Origin: Rhodamnia argentea
Lineage: Eukaryota; Streptophyta; Magnoliopsida; Myrtales; Myrtaceae
Direction of reading: 5' to 3'
DNA length: 64,000 nucleotides
NCBI RefSeq assembly: GCF_020921035.1
Contig: NC_063157.1
Location: 21,841,015 to 21,905,014, forward strand
Shown: positions 35,435 to 46,727 of the stretch, piece by piece
How positions within the stretch are numbered: the first letter of the stretch is position 1
Layout: every line of letters begins with the position of its first letter
The notes under the pieces: model-generated
The model's database searches: none
The model's input: only the letters and a program-made list of their open reading frames with translations
What the model was told of the DNA's origin: nothing
Made by a program: the position numbers and the translations under genes

Positions 35435-36781
35435 GTCTTCTTTGCTCTAACTCTTGCTCTAACTCTGGCCTTAATTTTTCCTTTCAAGCTTGACGGCGAA
35501 GCAAGCCAAAATGCTTCGTGGCTCTTAGGTTATGCGAAATGCAGTTGGCAACCAGAATCGCACCAACAAGTCAAACTTGTCAAGCTAGATATAAATTACT
35601 AACTAATTGACACCACGCGCTTATAGTCGATATGCAGAAGCAATGAAAAGGAATAAAACCTCCACATGGCAGAGCATCTGTCTCGGGTTGAACTGGGAAC
35701 CGGACCAAACCGGCCGATCTTGGGTAGTTCCCTCCCACGGAAACGGTTCGGTTCAATAACCAGTCCGGTTCCGGTTACCTGTGCGGAACCTGTCCATGCG
35801 CTCCGCGGATCTTGGAGAAGCAAGTCGAGGAGGAGAGCGACTGCTGGGCACAGATCGACGGCCTCTCCCAAATGCTCCGCTCCCTCGTCTGCTTCCCGGA
35901 GCCTCGTGCGGCGAAAAATTGAAACTTTAGAAGAAAACAGAGATCAGAAGAAGCTGGAAGTGGGTGCTTTTCACTCACAAGCCCAGATTACTGCTAAACA
36001 GAAGCTGGGTGAGTTAAAAGATCAAAAAAGGGGGATCTCTGGTTTCTTCTTCGTTTCTGCAAAAGCTTGTTTAACTTGGGTAAAGAGCTGTGTCCCGAGA
36101 CGAGAGTGAACTGCAGAGAGAGTGGTCTGGTTTTGGGGCTTTCCATTCATGATTGCAAATGGGTATATAATTTACTTTGACCAGAAGAAAAACAAATGGT
36201 ATAATTACAACGGCATGCCGTTTTAATCACCTTCTCTTTTCTGTTCCTTGTTTACAGGTTCGCGTCGTTTTCCTATTTAATTAGTTAAATATGTGTTCCT
36301 TAAGTAAGTTGATAACTACGCACTTTACTAATTTGGCGATCGAGATCTCCGACCGAGGAGTCGGTAATTTGCTTGGCAAATCAATAATAAAAGTCCGGGG
36401 TCACTAGCTTTTTCAAAGCGCAAAAATGTACAAATTTTGCCGACTATATTATAGACAAAGTTAAATCATATATGAGGTTACATCGAGTAACGTCGTATCC
36501 AAAATCATCATAAGAAGTAATATAAAGTAGATGAAGTACTATTGATTTGGCCATTTTGCGATGAAATAAATAGCTCTTCCGGATGAAAATGCATCACTTT
36601 CAGTTAGCAGGCGAATATCCACTTCAAAGATGCAAGTTCATTGAGTGGTGTGGAGGAGTGCTGGTTTGTAGGAGCTGAGATCAAAGTGGACAGAAACCAA
36701 GTTACAACTCCTAGTTCTTGACAGATGGTTTAATCCGGCACTTTGGATTATTCAAGAGATGCTAGAAAACAACCGTTTATG
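35435..36781. other. Upstream region of the TNL gene
   Basis: This contains the TNL promoter and leader. From 35800 to 36110 there are plus-strand readings rich in charged residues that suggest a fragment of a coiled-coil protein, but the frame is not maintained and no family was recognised. The rest is A/T-rich. Confidence 0.35.
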
Positions 36782-37087
36782 ATAATTGCTCTAGGATAAT
36801 TGACACAAAATGGTCCCCGAATTTTGATAATGTGCAATGTGGTGCTTGAATTTTAAATTTGTTCAATGTAATCCATGAACTTTAACTGAACAATATTTAA
36901 CATATTCATGCAGTTCAATAACTAAATTGAACATGTACCAAAAGTTCACGGATCACATTAAGAAATTAAAAGCTCAGTAAAGACATTGTACATTGAGCTA
37001 AAATTCGAAGACCGTATTAACTAAATTTAAAGTTCATGGACTACATTGCATGTTGAACCAAATATCATGGACGATTTAGTCATTTAC
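36782..37087. repeat. Foldback (MITE-like) element
   Basis: The left arm (aattgacacaaaatggtccc then gtgcaatgtggtgcttgaat) pairs imperfectly with the reverse complement of the right arm, which ends cattgcatgttgaaccaaat then gacgatttagtcatttaccc. It has no coding sequence. Phrases differ from the 14415 type, so it is a separate subfamily. Confidence 0.55.
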
Positions 37088-38388
37088 CCAGTTGCTTTCT
37101 GATGGTGATTCATATGGAAGAAGCTCGAAATGGGAAGTGTTACAACTTAGAATGGGCAGGAGACAGGCCTCTGGGGGAGTGGTCCTTGCATCCTACAGGC
37201 CAGACAGAGCTTTCTCCACAGGAGTTAGGAAGGCTCTCAAACGCTTGTGCCTCGGTTGTGAAGCCCAAGGCCAGTAAAGCAGAAGCGACCCTTTGGCACG
37301 GCCAGGGAGATTTGTCAAAGCTCGATGGCGATGGTGCCTGTAATGTTTTAAAGAAACTCCCGGTGCTGGCTGCCATAAAGCTGCGGCGGCTGGCGAGAGA
37401 CTCGAATGGAGAACTGATGGGAGGAGCTGCGATGTCGCTGGTTTGCCGAGCACCCCGGAGGTGGTTGACGCGTTGGCTATATGGCGCGCCATGTTAATTG
37501 CAAGAGGCCGAAAATAATGTTCAAGACGAGACAGAAAGCAAGTCAGCGAAATCAAGTCCTTTCGTTGATTATGTTTTCTGAAAATTTTAGGACTCGATCG
37601 CAATTTCTGGCAAGGTTTAGGACTTAACTGCATTTTCTTAAAAATTTTAGGATTCAATTGCACTTTCATAATGAGTTCTAGGACTTCCAATACACTCAAT
37701 CCCTAGCAATTAACATGGACTTCAGCTTACGTGGTTCTTAATCGTAATATACCTCTAACAGTTTTGTTTTGCAACTAGTCGTCGTATTGTTTGTAAGGAG
37801 ATGGCTAAGCGGAAAGGCGAATTGAAACTGGATTACAAGACTCAGTATTGTTGATCAGATCAAAATGGAGACCGCTTCGTTCCGGAAAGTAGACGGTGTC
37901 CTATGAATTGGGTTCGGCGTCCCCATCTTCTCTAAAGGCTGTGTTAGTGCCTGACGTTGAGGGAAAAACCTTCATGAGATGCAGTACTTCTGAATATCAT
38001 AGCAAATGGAGACAATCTGTTGCTAAAAGATAAACCAAAATCAGATGACGAAGAAGCAAGAACTAAAACTGGAGCGAGCTAGAATTATGTACTTTTCTGT
38101 TTTTATTCTTTTCCGAAGATAACAAGTGTTGGGCTTGAGAAAATTTTGCCTTTCCGCCCGAGACAGGAAATCCATTTCATCTCCCGTCTCAGTCGCCAGG
38201 CTGAACAAAGAGCCAAAGCCGATCTTCTAATCCTAGAAACAGGGCAATGAGAAGCTAAAAGATCGAAGGGGAAATTAAAAAAGGAAGAATTACACGGGGA
38301 TTAAACAAAACAAATACTGAGGCGTGGATCGACACAAATTGCCAAAAAAAAAGAAAGAAAGAAAGTATGAATGAATGAAGGTTAAGTG
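37088..38388. other. Intergenic with a short repeat cluster
   Basis: Frames at 37092-37500 on both strands are G/C-richer but match no known family. From 37565 to 37690 the phrase aaaattttaggactcgatcg recurs about three times at roughly 35-bp spacing, a partial copy of the dispersed repeat family. Confidence 0.35.
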
Positions 38389-41382
38389 TCAAGAGTGTTG
38401 CAAAATGCGGGTATAAATGAACTCGTTCCACATGTCGGGCAACCCGGGGAGGCACCAATGGATGCAATCCGCGTAGTTCTGCGGGTCAGCCTGCTGCTCC
38501 GGCGTCAGCATCTTGCCCTGACGGATCGTGTGCACCGAGGTGTGCGCGTCCTTCCGGTACTCCGAGAGGGTCGTGATGTTCAGGAAATGCACGGGCACTT
38601 TCATGGACCGGGTCACGTTGCTGGAGATGACGAACAGCCTTCGATCCGTTCCCACGTTCAGCGGAGCGGTCGTGTTCAACACCGGGGTTGTCTCCTTGGC
38701 ACATTTGATGCCATCCGGGTTGTCCCAGTCCAAGCTCCTGTTGCGTGTTTTGACAATCAGTAGGTGAAAATGACCCAATTAAGGACAAAAGGCATGAAAT
38801 AAGTTCAACCATCCAATGCGACAATGTAATGGTTAAGCAATAAAGGGGTTGGTTACCCACCGAGGATTGAAGGGCAAGCAATCATTTGACAAATTGCTAA
38901 TCATTCTTACAGGTGATGGACCCACTAGTAACAAACAACCTATATATGCTCACCTAAGACATGTGAATGTGTTGATGGTAAAGGACAAGATTGGTGAGAT
39001 GGGGCGCACTTAATTAGGGCTTGGGTGTCTATTTTTTATGACTAATAATTTAGCCCAACCATATCTGGGCACCTAGAACTCGCGAGATAATGATTAACGA
39101 AAGATTTTCTCGATGTCAAAAAATAAATGATAAATAATTTAAAAGAAGCGAGTCGATCCGAACAAATACCGATTTGTGTAAAGAAGGTGGGAAATCCGCT
39201 TAGCTTGAAATGGCATTACCATAAAAATAGTTTAGCTTAATCTTTCCTCAAAGAGACATAATTGGGAAGGGGGACAGAAATGGGTGGTGATTCTGGTGAA
39301 ATTAGAGCCTCACTTGATATGAAGAGGGGACATGCTGCTGAAGAAGACCTTGGTATGGTTAGGATCCACATTATGATCCACCCACTGAGCCCATGTCCTT
39401 AGCACTCTCCCGTACGCGACCGGCCTCTCGATTTCGTCGTACTCGGTCGATCCCTTGTCGAACGACCCCCGACTGTTTTTGCATCGCAAATGACATTGAA
39501 AATTAGGGACGAGCAAAAACTCAGGATCAACGCGTACAGAAAACGAAGAGAAAAGGAAAGGATCGAAGACACGGAGCTGGGGTTACATACAGGACTTTCA
39601 TGGAGAAAGTGTTCATCCACCAAATGTAGGTGTTGAAGATGAGGTAGTCCACGCCCTTCCAGTTGCGGCCGTGCTTCTTTATCGACTCGGGCATGATGAT
39701 GCGGTTCAGTATGCTGTGCATGTTCGGGTCGTCCGAGTTCGACTCGACCAGGAACGGCGCCCAGTAGAACTCGATCGTGGTATTATAGTCCTGGACAATG
39801 ATCCAAACGCACGAGAAGAAAAGTTAAAACCATCATTGTGACTTGGCCCCACGTAAATCCCAGCAATGCCCTAAAACCCTAATCAAACACGCCTCCATGT
39901 GGTCGATTTGGCCGACACTTTAAAAAAGAGTCTTCAATTTGGCCCCGGAATTTCGGCAGAATCCATGCACTAAACCCAATTTTTTCCTACCAATTCTCCT
40001 GTTCACTTTGTCCTATGATTCTCTCTCAGACAGTAAAAGGAGTCCTAGGAATTCTCGAATTTCCCGTTATAGACGAGTTTCATGCGCCTAATTATAGGAA
40101 AATTAAAATAATTCATAAAAGGTTACGTGTGCTTTTACGCAAAGGAGGAGCAGGTGGCCGACCACTTTACGGAAATCAGGAGCAGAAAAAGCAGAGTCTT
40201 AAGGATCTCGGAAGGGAAAATTACACGCCTCGTGCAATCGACAAATGAATGAAAGAATTTAAATGAAGAGACCCACGTCACCGTTTGATCTTTTGGATGA
40301 TCCCGTGACAAATGTAAATTAAGTAATGGTTTGCACCCGCCCATTTGTTTTACACGAGCTAATGAAAAGCATGGTCATTCGGTTCAAGAAAAGTCAAAGC
40401 CAAGAAATGGTGAACGGCAAGGACTTGGATATCTCTCCTTTGCGTGCGTCGAAAGATACGATTTTTTTTTTCTTTTTAATTTGCCACGCGTGATGTCTCC
40501 TTTTTGGGACATGAAGGTTACTGCTTCAAATGGAAATCGATAAAAAAAAATGTTTGAATCTTTGCTTTCTTCAGTGGAAAATGAACTTGGGGAAAGTGTC
40601 TGGTTGATTGCGAAGGCTGAGAGGAAAGGTTTTTCATTAATGGCGAAGTGGAGAGGGATTTCACCTCGATTCTGAAGATGTTGCGAGATCCGGTTTTCCT
40701 CAAGCTCTTCCTGCCACGAGGAACGACGGATTGAGCCAGGCACACCATGGACTCCCACTGGTTTCGGTTCAGCGAGTCGCCCACGAACATGAGCCTCTTG
40801 TTCCTCAGCTTCTGGAGCAACAGCCTGGGCTTGAACCTTAGAACAGAAAAGCATGGACACCCCCATGAGTTTGGTGGGACTCAGAGGGTTCATAAAAAAT
40901 TTGGAGAAGGGTACTCACTTGGGCAGAGAGCAGTCTCTGGGTTGCCATCTCCAGCTCTGGTACCTGGAGTCCTTCCTTCCGTTCCTCATGCAGGTCACTT
41001 GTGCTGTGAGAAACTCGCACTCGTCTTCTCTGTACAGAGGATGCGTGACATTGTCGAACACCCATTGCCCCGTGAAGAGGTCGCACTCCTTCGGTGGCAA
41101 TTCGACCTCTTCCTCTTCCTCTTCAATCACTGGCATTTCAACCCTCTGCTCCGTTGACCCTGACCCTTCTTGGATTTCCTGACTCTTAGGCCATGAGAAT
41201 GGGAACTCGGCGATCGACTTCACGTCCTCGTTGTACATGAAGACCCCGAACAGGAATATCGAGAACACGACCACGAACACGGAGAGGTTGTTGCCCTTCC
41301 GGCCTCCTCCCCCCGCTGCTGCGTGCTTCATGGCGGCCATCTCGGACGAGAAGAGCTTCGTCTTACGGCGAGGCGGCTGCAT
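38389..41382 (-). CDS. TBL29: Xylan O-acetyltransferase ESKIMO1/TBL29
   Basis: Five exons, 41382-40919, 40836-40665, 39790-39591, 39472-39314 and 38737-38389, encode 447 residues, in line with the family. It is a Golgi type-II membrane enzyme that transfers acetyl groups to xylosyl residues of xylan, needed for normal secondary walls. The N-terminus ([11 protein letters not shown]) precedes one transmembrane segment, [18 protein letters not shown], and an acidic stem. The TBL domain starts at [15 protein letters not shown]. The catalytic GDS lies in [14 protein letters not shown], and the DxxH motif in [12 protein letters not shown] near the C-terminus. [20 protein letters not shown] and [17 protein letters not shown] match the ESK1 clade as I remember it. 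All junctions are in phase and no lesion was seen. Confidence 0.95.
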
Positions 41383-43875
41383 GGAGGAAGGACGAAAATT
41401 CGAGGGGTGCGGTGAGATTGGGAAGGCGGAGAGAGGAGTAAAAATATAGAGACTAAATTGAGCACCATGGGTAGAGAGCAGATGCTTACACCTATTAGGT
41501 TTTCTTGTTTATTGAGGTTTGGTGAGGTGGTGTTTTCTTCAACAAGACTTGTTAGGGGTCACCGGCTGACGTCGATTGAAGAGTTGTCTTTCTCTGATAA
41601 ATATTATTCCCCGCCTCCTAATCCATGGCTAACTACTTCATCTTCATCAAACAAGAAACGCCAGAGAGAGAGAGAGAGAGAGAGAGTAGATTCTAAGCTT
41701 TAAGCAGTTGGTCCTTTTTACAAGTTTGCTTCTTTTTTGCTGATTTGGACTTGGACACGAACATGAACTTCTGGGCATTTGTTGCTGCCTCTTCATGTCT
41801 GTCATATTCTTTGAGAAGCTTCGAATCAAATGGTTACATTACAGGTTGTAAGGTTCTACTAACTTATTCACTGATTATATATATTGAAGATTCTCTTGTC
41901 GATTAAAAAAAGTCAACTTTGCGTTGCACATGGCGTCTATCTTCACGAGGGTTTGTGATTCAACCGCTGAGACTTGAGAGCTTCTCTCTGAGATCGATCA
42001 TTCAAGGATCCTTCGCGTCGTCATGTGGCAGCTCTAGAGAGTCAAAATGAGCTTCTACAGAGACTTGAGGAATTATTTTAGCTGCTTTTGACTCACAAGT
42101 TACATTGAGAAATCATTTCCTCTAGTTCGTGACAACAGGTGCTAAAAGAAAAATCAGGTCACCACTTCCCTGGAAACACATCTAGTTTTCGGCAAGCCGG
42201 TTCGCCGAACAAACTGCGACTAAAATAAACCGATCCTCACAGCCAGTCAACCATAGAAGAGTATAATCATGTGATCCTTAGCTCCGCAATTTGCACTTGA
42301 TCATCTCCAACAGTACAGAATGATTATACTAAACTTATTCGATGAGGGATTCTTGCCGGGGTCTGGGATCGAACGGATCTGAGTCAAAAAGCACAAATCA
42401 TTTTGTAAGGTTAAATGATGATCGGCTTAATCTTTTGTTCAAGTGGGTGCGAGCTGAAAAGTCCATCTTTGATCAACTTTCAATCTCTCCCGACGAAAAG
42501 CCCCATGTGGGAATTGGTCTTTCCTTTTCCTCAACAACTTCGATCATGACTCGATCCATCATCCAGCTCTTCCTCTAATCATCTGCTAAATTTTTAAGAG
42601 GCCAAAGAACAGAGTCCAAGCCTCGGACAATTAGTAATAACTTTATGTTTGAGAGAAGTAAAAGCCAAGGAACCTCTTTCCTCATTGTATTGAGTACACC
42701 AGCAAATAAACAATGACGTTGCTGTACTTGCCGGATCACTACCTTTTTTCCATCTCGCTGGGGTCAATTTTTTCCCATCCGACGTTTTGGTTTGATGGGT
42801 GCAACATCGCTTCTTTTCCAAGGCAAGGCAACCATACAGACAAAGTTCAGAGAGTGTTCGCGTGCCTTTCTCAGGTTGTCAGTTCATAACAGCAACAGAG
42901 AAAGATCATTCTCATGTCAGAGTCATTGTTTGGTTTGCCTCTCTCTTTCTCTGGCTTCTGTGCCCTTCTTGTCAAGTCATGTTAATGCAGATATCATCCA
43001 TAAAAACTCCAACCAGACCACATCCCACTGCATAATTGATTCATGTGGCCAAAGTCTGTTGCTTTATCGTTTTCGATTGCTTTATCGCTTTGGCTTCCCT
43101 CGAAAACGAACTCGAATCTCCCTGGATTTCCCACATGCCGGGTCAGGGCGAAAAACGAACCTCGTCTCTTGGAATCTCTCTTGGAATCGCTTCTGATGTT
43201 TTTTTCCCGAATAACCCCACACAAACGAGTCATCAAGGGACAATCAGGAAAAGGAGATCATCTGCTGGACACTCGAAGTTTTCATCGGGTGCCCACTATA
43301 CGGAAACTATTAAAGAAAAAGTCTCTTAGAACGTGGGATTATAATCTATTGTAAGCCGACATATTTTTTAATTTTCTGTCTACTATTCTATGATGAGCAA
43401 TTGACTAAGCGCCAGTTGACTGACCATATTCTACAGATTTCCAGTGAACTTTTTGGTTACGTTTGCCGTGACTTGTTTGTATAATCTCCTTCGTTTCTGG
43501 GTTCTTCTTCGGTCACATTATAAACCACCAAGCAGATGCAATTTCCCTTTCACTACAACAGCTACTTCCATTTTGGCACTAAAGATCACAAACGCATTCA
43601 GGTCAAATTGGGTAAGGTTGCCCCAACAATGGCTGATCCATCTCCTCATGTACCAAGACATTACGTCAAATTATAAAAGTCGGAAACGCTGCGGAGAGTT
43701 ATCGGCAGGAAGGGAAAAAAGATTGCATAACAACAAGCTTCATATAAACAGAGAGTACCTGGCTCTGAAACAGGGGAAGAGCTTTCCTTGTTAAATTAAT
43801 GGAGCTAAAAATGTTTTGATGGTTCGAGGCGATTTACATTTGGTGGGACCATCTCGTTCCTCGCGCATGAGACTT
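41383..43875. other. Upstream region of TBL29 and intergenic DNA
   Basis: The first several hundred bases are the presumed leader and promoter of the minus-strand acetyltransferase gene, including an AG microsatellite. The remainder has several medium open frames on both strands (for example 42792-43350) with no recognisable domain. Confidence 0.35.
41663..41686. repeat. (AG)12 microsatellite upstream of TBL29
   Basis: A pure dinucleotide run of about 24 bp lies about 280 bp upstream of the TBL29 start codon. GA/CT repeats near plant transcription starts can bind BPC-type GAGA factors; a role here is only inferred. Confidence 0.85.
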
Positions 43876-44906
43876 ATCAATGTTGGGGCTCACAGTGCAA
43901 CATAGAGGAATGGTGAATAGGTTATGTCGAATCTCTTTTCAAATTTTTGCAAAAAATCAAAGGTGGCAAGAAAAAGTTCGAGTGAGCAAATGTTTCACTA
44001 AGCAGTATTTGTGTGTGTAAGCAGATATATGAGATAGAAAAGATTGGCACACCATATATATAATGGTTTGGCTTATATAGCAAGGCTGTGTTCACTCTAC
44101 ATAACTAATAGTCACAACACGAGTTGAAATACACTAGTAAACTCTCTCACAAGTTACAAACAGTCTATGAGCTGACCTTTTACAAGACATATCACATTAT
44201 CTTGATACAACCTCAATACTCAAAGATGTATACTTATTTCTGCACGATTACAAGGCAACAACATATCACAAGATCTTATACACTTATGCTTTTCCATTAA
44301 AACAAATTCTAGAGTAACACTTGGATATTCAATCGGTTCGAGTACTCTCTCTCACTTTGGCCTTTACGACCTCCTCCTTTTATAAGCCTTAGTAAAATAG
44401 TCGTTGGAGCATATATGAAGGGGAAAAAGAGCCGTTGGAGTTTGATGGGACAGCTTGTATTTGCGATGGAATGACTTTCTCTCGGTTAGATAAGACTTTC
44501 CTAAAATAGGTGCTGATCTGTTATTCCGCGCCGACAATTTTAGTTTTTCTCTAACATGGCAAAGTACTGTTCCCGAGAAGATAGAAATCCTCTTGTTGGC
44601 CTTTTCCATCAAGCATAGCCAACTTCAATTGATCTTTCTAAAACATTGGCATGCGGGGACTTTATACTCATCGTTTGACCCGATCTTTCAAGTTCTTATA
44701 TCAAATATGTAGTGACCGGATCTTTTGAGGTCCTCAACGAATGTTTTTACAAAAGAGTTTCGGTCTTCATGCGATTTTTACCCAATGGCCATCTCATGAT
44801 CCGTAGCCATGCACAATAAGTATCCGCACACCAAAGGTAAATAAAATACCGGAGGATAGTTTAAAAATCATCAAAATGTTTTATGAGATGTTTCTCCAAC
44901 AATCAA
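43876..44906 (-). mobile_element. Solo LTR with 5-bp target-site duplication
   Basis: The LTR is 43881-44901 (1021 bp). Its ends are the inverted pair TGTTGG...CCAACA, and the 5-bp duplication ATCAA flanks it at 43876-43880 and 44902-44906. No internal retroelement sequence is present. A minus-strand TATA candidate (ggcttataaaaggagg) near 44373-44388 and a minus-strand start like tgttggagaaacatctc suggest minus orientation and a SIRE-like copia source, both uncertain. It is the product of LTR-LTR recombination that removed the interior. Confidence 0.85.
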
Positions 44907-44971
44907 AAAGTTCCCAAGCGACACGGTTGAGCTTGGGATGGAATTGGTCGCCGTGAAGAATGCTTCATATC

Positions 44972-45900
44972 GGGGCTAATTCCCTAAAAAAAAACACCAA
45001 CTTTTAGGTCCAACGATGATTCTAGCCCAAACTTTTTTTCGTCTCATAAAAAATTACCAACTTTAACTCGATACTCAAATCGGGCCCCCCTTAATTTGAA
45101 ATTGTTAGTTGTCCAACGTGGCAATTCTACATCGTCAATAAATCCATATAATTTGCTGACGTGGATTTAAGGTACTATTTATCGTCTTCTTAGCATGGTA
45201 TCCCAAATTGTTCATTCGCTTGATCTTGGTCACAGCTTGAAGGGCGACAATTAAGCTGTTCATCATCTCTTTCACTTCATTCGCAAGCACCCGTTGTCGC
45301 ATTGAAATCTGAAGCTATGTATTATCACCCATGGAGAGATGCCGTGGATGAGATTCGCGAAGCTCACAACTAAAGCCTCTTTTTTTTTTTTTAACGAGCC
45401 CACCCCCCGTTCCCCCTGAAGCTTCGAAACAATTGTCCTTCAAGCTATAACCGGGGTGAAGCAGATGAACAATGAAGTGGATGAACAACTTCTGATTCCG
45501 TGCTAAGAAGACGATGAATAATTTCTTAATTTCACGTCGGCAAGTCATGTGGATTTACCGACGACCGGGATTGCCATGTTGGACAACTAATGATTCAAAC
45601 GGGGCTAGATTTGGGACTCGAGTTAAATTTTTTTATTTTTTATGAGAAGGAAAAAAAAGTGTGGGCCAAAATCTGATTCCGTGCTAAGAAGACGATGAAT
45701 AATTTCTTAATTTCACGTCGGCAAGTCATGTGGATTTACCGACGACCGGGATTGCCATGTTGGACAACTAATGATTCAAACGGGGCTAGATTTGGGACTC
45801 GAGTTAAATTTTTTTATTTTTTATGAGAAGGAAAAAAAAGTGTGGGCCAAAATCCATCATTGGACCTAAAATTGATGCTTTTTAATGGAATTAGCCCCTT
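44972..45900. mobile_element. Non-autonomous DNA transposon with long inverted repeats
   Basis: The left arm (44972 to about 45218) and the right arm (about 45672-45900) are inverted copies. Both begin ggggctaattcc and contain ttaggtccaa, gttgtccaac and tcgtcttcttagca in the same order. No transposase is present. Flanking ttcatatc and ttcaaatt are only a weak duplication candidate, so the superfamily is open. The right side carries an extra tandem copy of most of the arm. Confidence 0.7.
45491..45852. repeat. 181-bp perfect-looking tandem duplication within the TIR element
   Basis: The unit beginning tctgattccgtgctaagaag at 45491 is repeated from 45672 with no difference that I can see across 181 bp, including homopolymer tracts. 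This implies a very recent duplication, or an assembly artefact. Confidence 0.9.
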
Positions 45901-46727
45901 CAAATTGATGTCACTTGTTCATGAGAAGTGTTCAACAGGCAGCGCATTGTTACATGCTCATGGGCCTACATGTTCGGAAGCCTATCGAGAAGACGGACTT
46001 GAGTTTGCATGCCGGGCTCAGCCGCTCGCCTCACTGTCTGAAATTTGAGAATTGATTTTGAGCCTTCGATAACAAACAAATGCAGATCAAGTTGGGAAGC
46101 TTTTGGAATTACGAATGTCGACCTCTTCTTAGGTTTTTACATACATCATGTTACAACTTCTAGTAAAATGTTCCCCCGTTTTCAAAGCATCAACACATAA
46201 TCTCCTCATAAATTGGATAGCTCCTCAAGCTGCCAACCCAAATTAACCTACAAAATCGTTTTGCCTATAGTAGTCGAATTATGATTCTAAAATTTTGATT
46301 GTTTGTTTGTGGTGCTGAAACTTGTCCCAAATATGAAAGTTCGTATTTTGTGAGTCACTTTATAAGTGTGAAGGTCTTCTAATCTTTTAAATGAAGACAA
46401 TGGGTTTAGTAGGCTAAACCCATGTCACTCGCCTGTACGGTTATTAGGCACACTTACAACCTCCTCAAAGTCGCAAACTATAAAAAGTATATAAAATAGT
46501 GATTTCGACACATAATGCGCGTGCGTTCCACTTTTCATCATTTTTCGATAGAAAAATTAGGGAAATTGCGAATTTGCTAATTAAAGAGCATTCTCCAACA
46601 TCCCATAACAAGAAAAGGGTTTTCAAGGGGGCAAACAATCAAACCCGAAAAGAGAGCAAAAAAGAAAAAAATGATGTAAAATAATAATAATAATAATAAT
46701 AAAGAGCATGAATCAAGAGATACGATC
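45901..46727. other. 3' region of the oxygenase-like gene, no other gene
   Basis: No gene is seen. An (AAT)n microsatellite of about 25 bp lies at 46678-46703, close to the stop codon of the minus-strand gene. Confidence 0.4.

Noticed and set aside
35666..36109. 147-codon plus-strand frame upstream of the TNL gene
   Set aside because: Charged, partly coiled-coil-like readings switch frame and match no family I know. It overlaps the expected TNL promoter.
37092..37700. Overlapping open frames on both strands near 37.1-37.7 kb
   Set aside because: G/C-rich DNA gives long frames by chance. No domain is recognisable and the 3' part overlaps a dispersed repeat.
42792..43354. Several 80-130 codon frames in the region upstream of TBL29
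   Set aside because: Overlapping in several frames with no motif or splice pattern supporting one.
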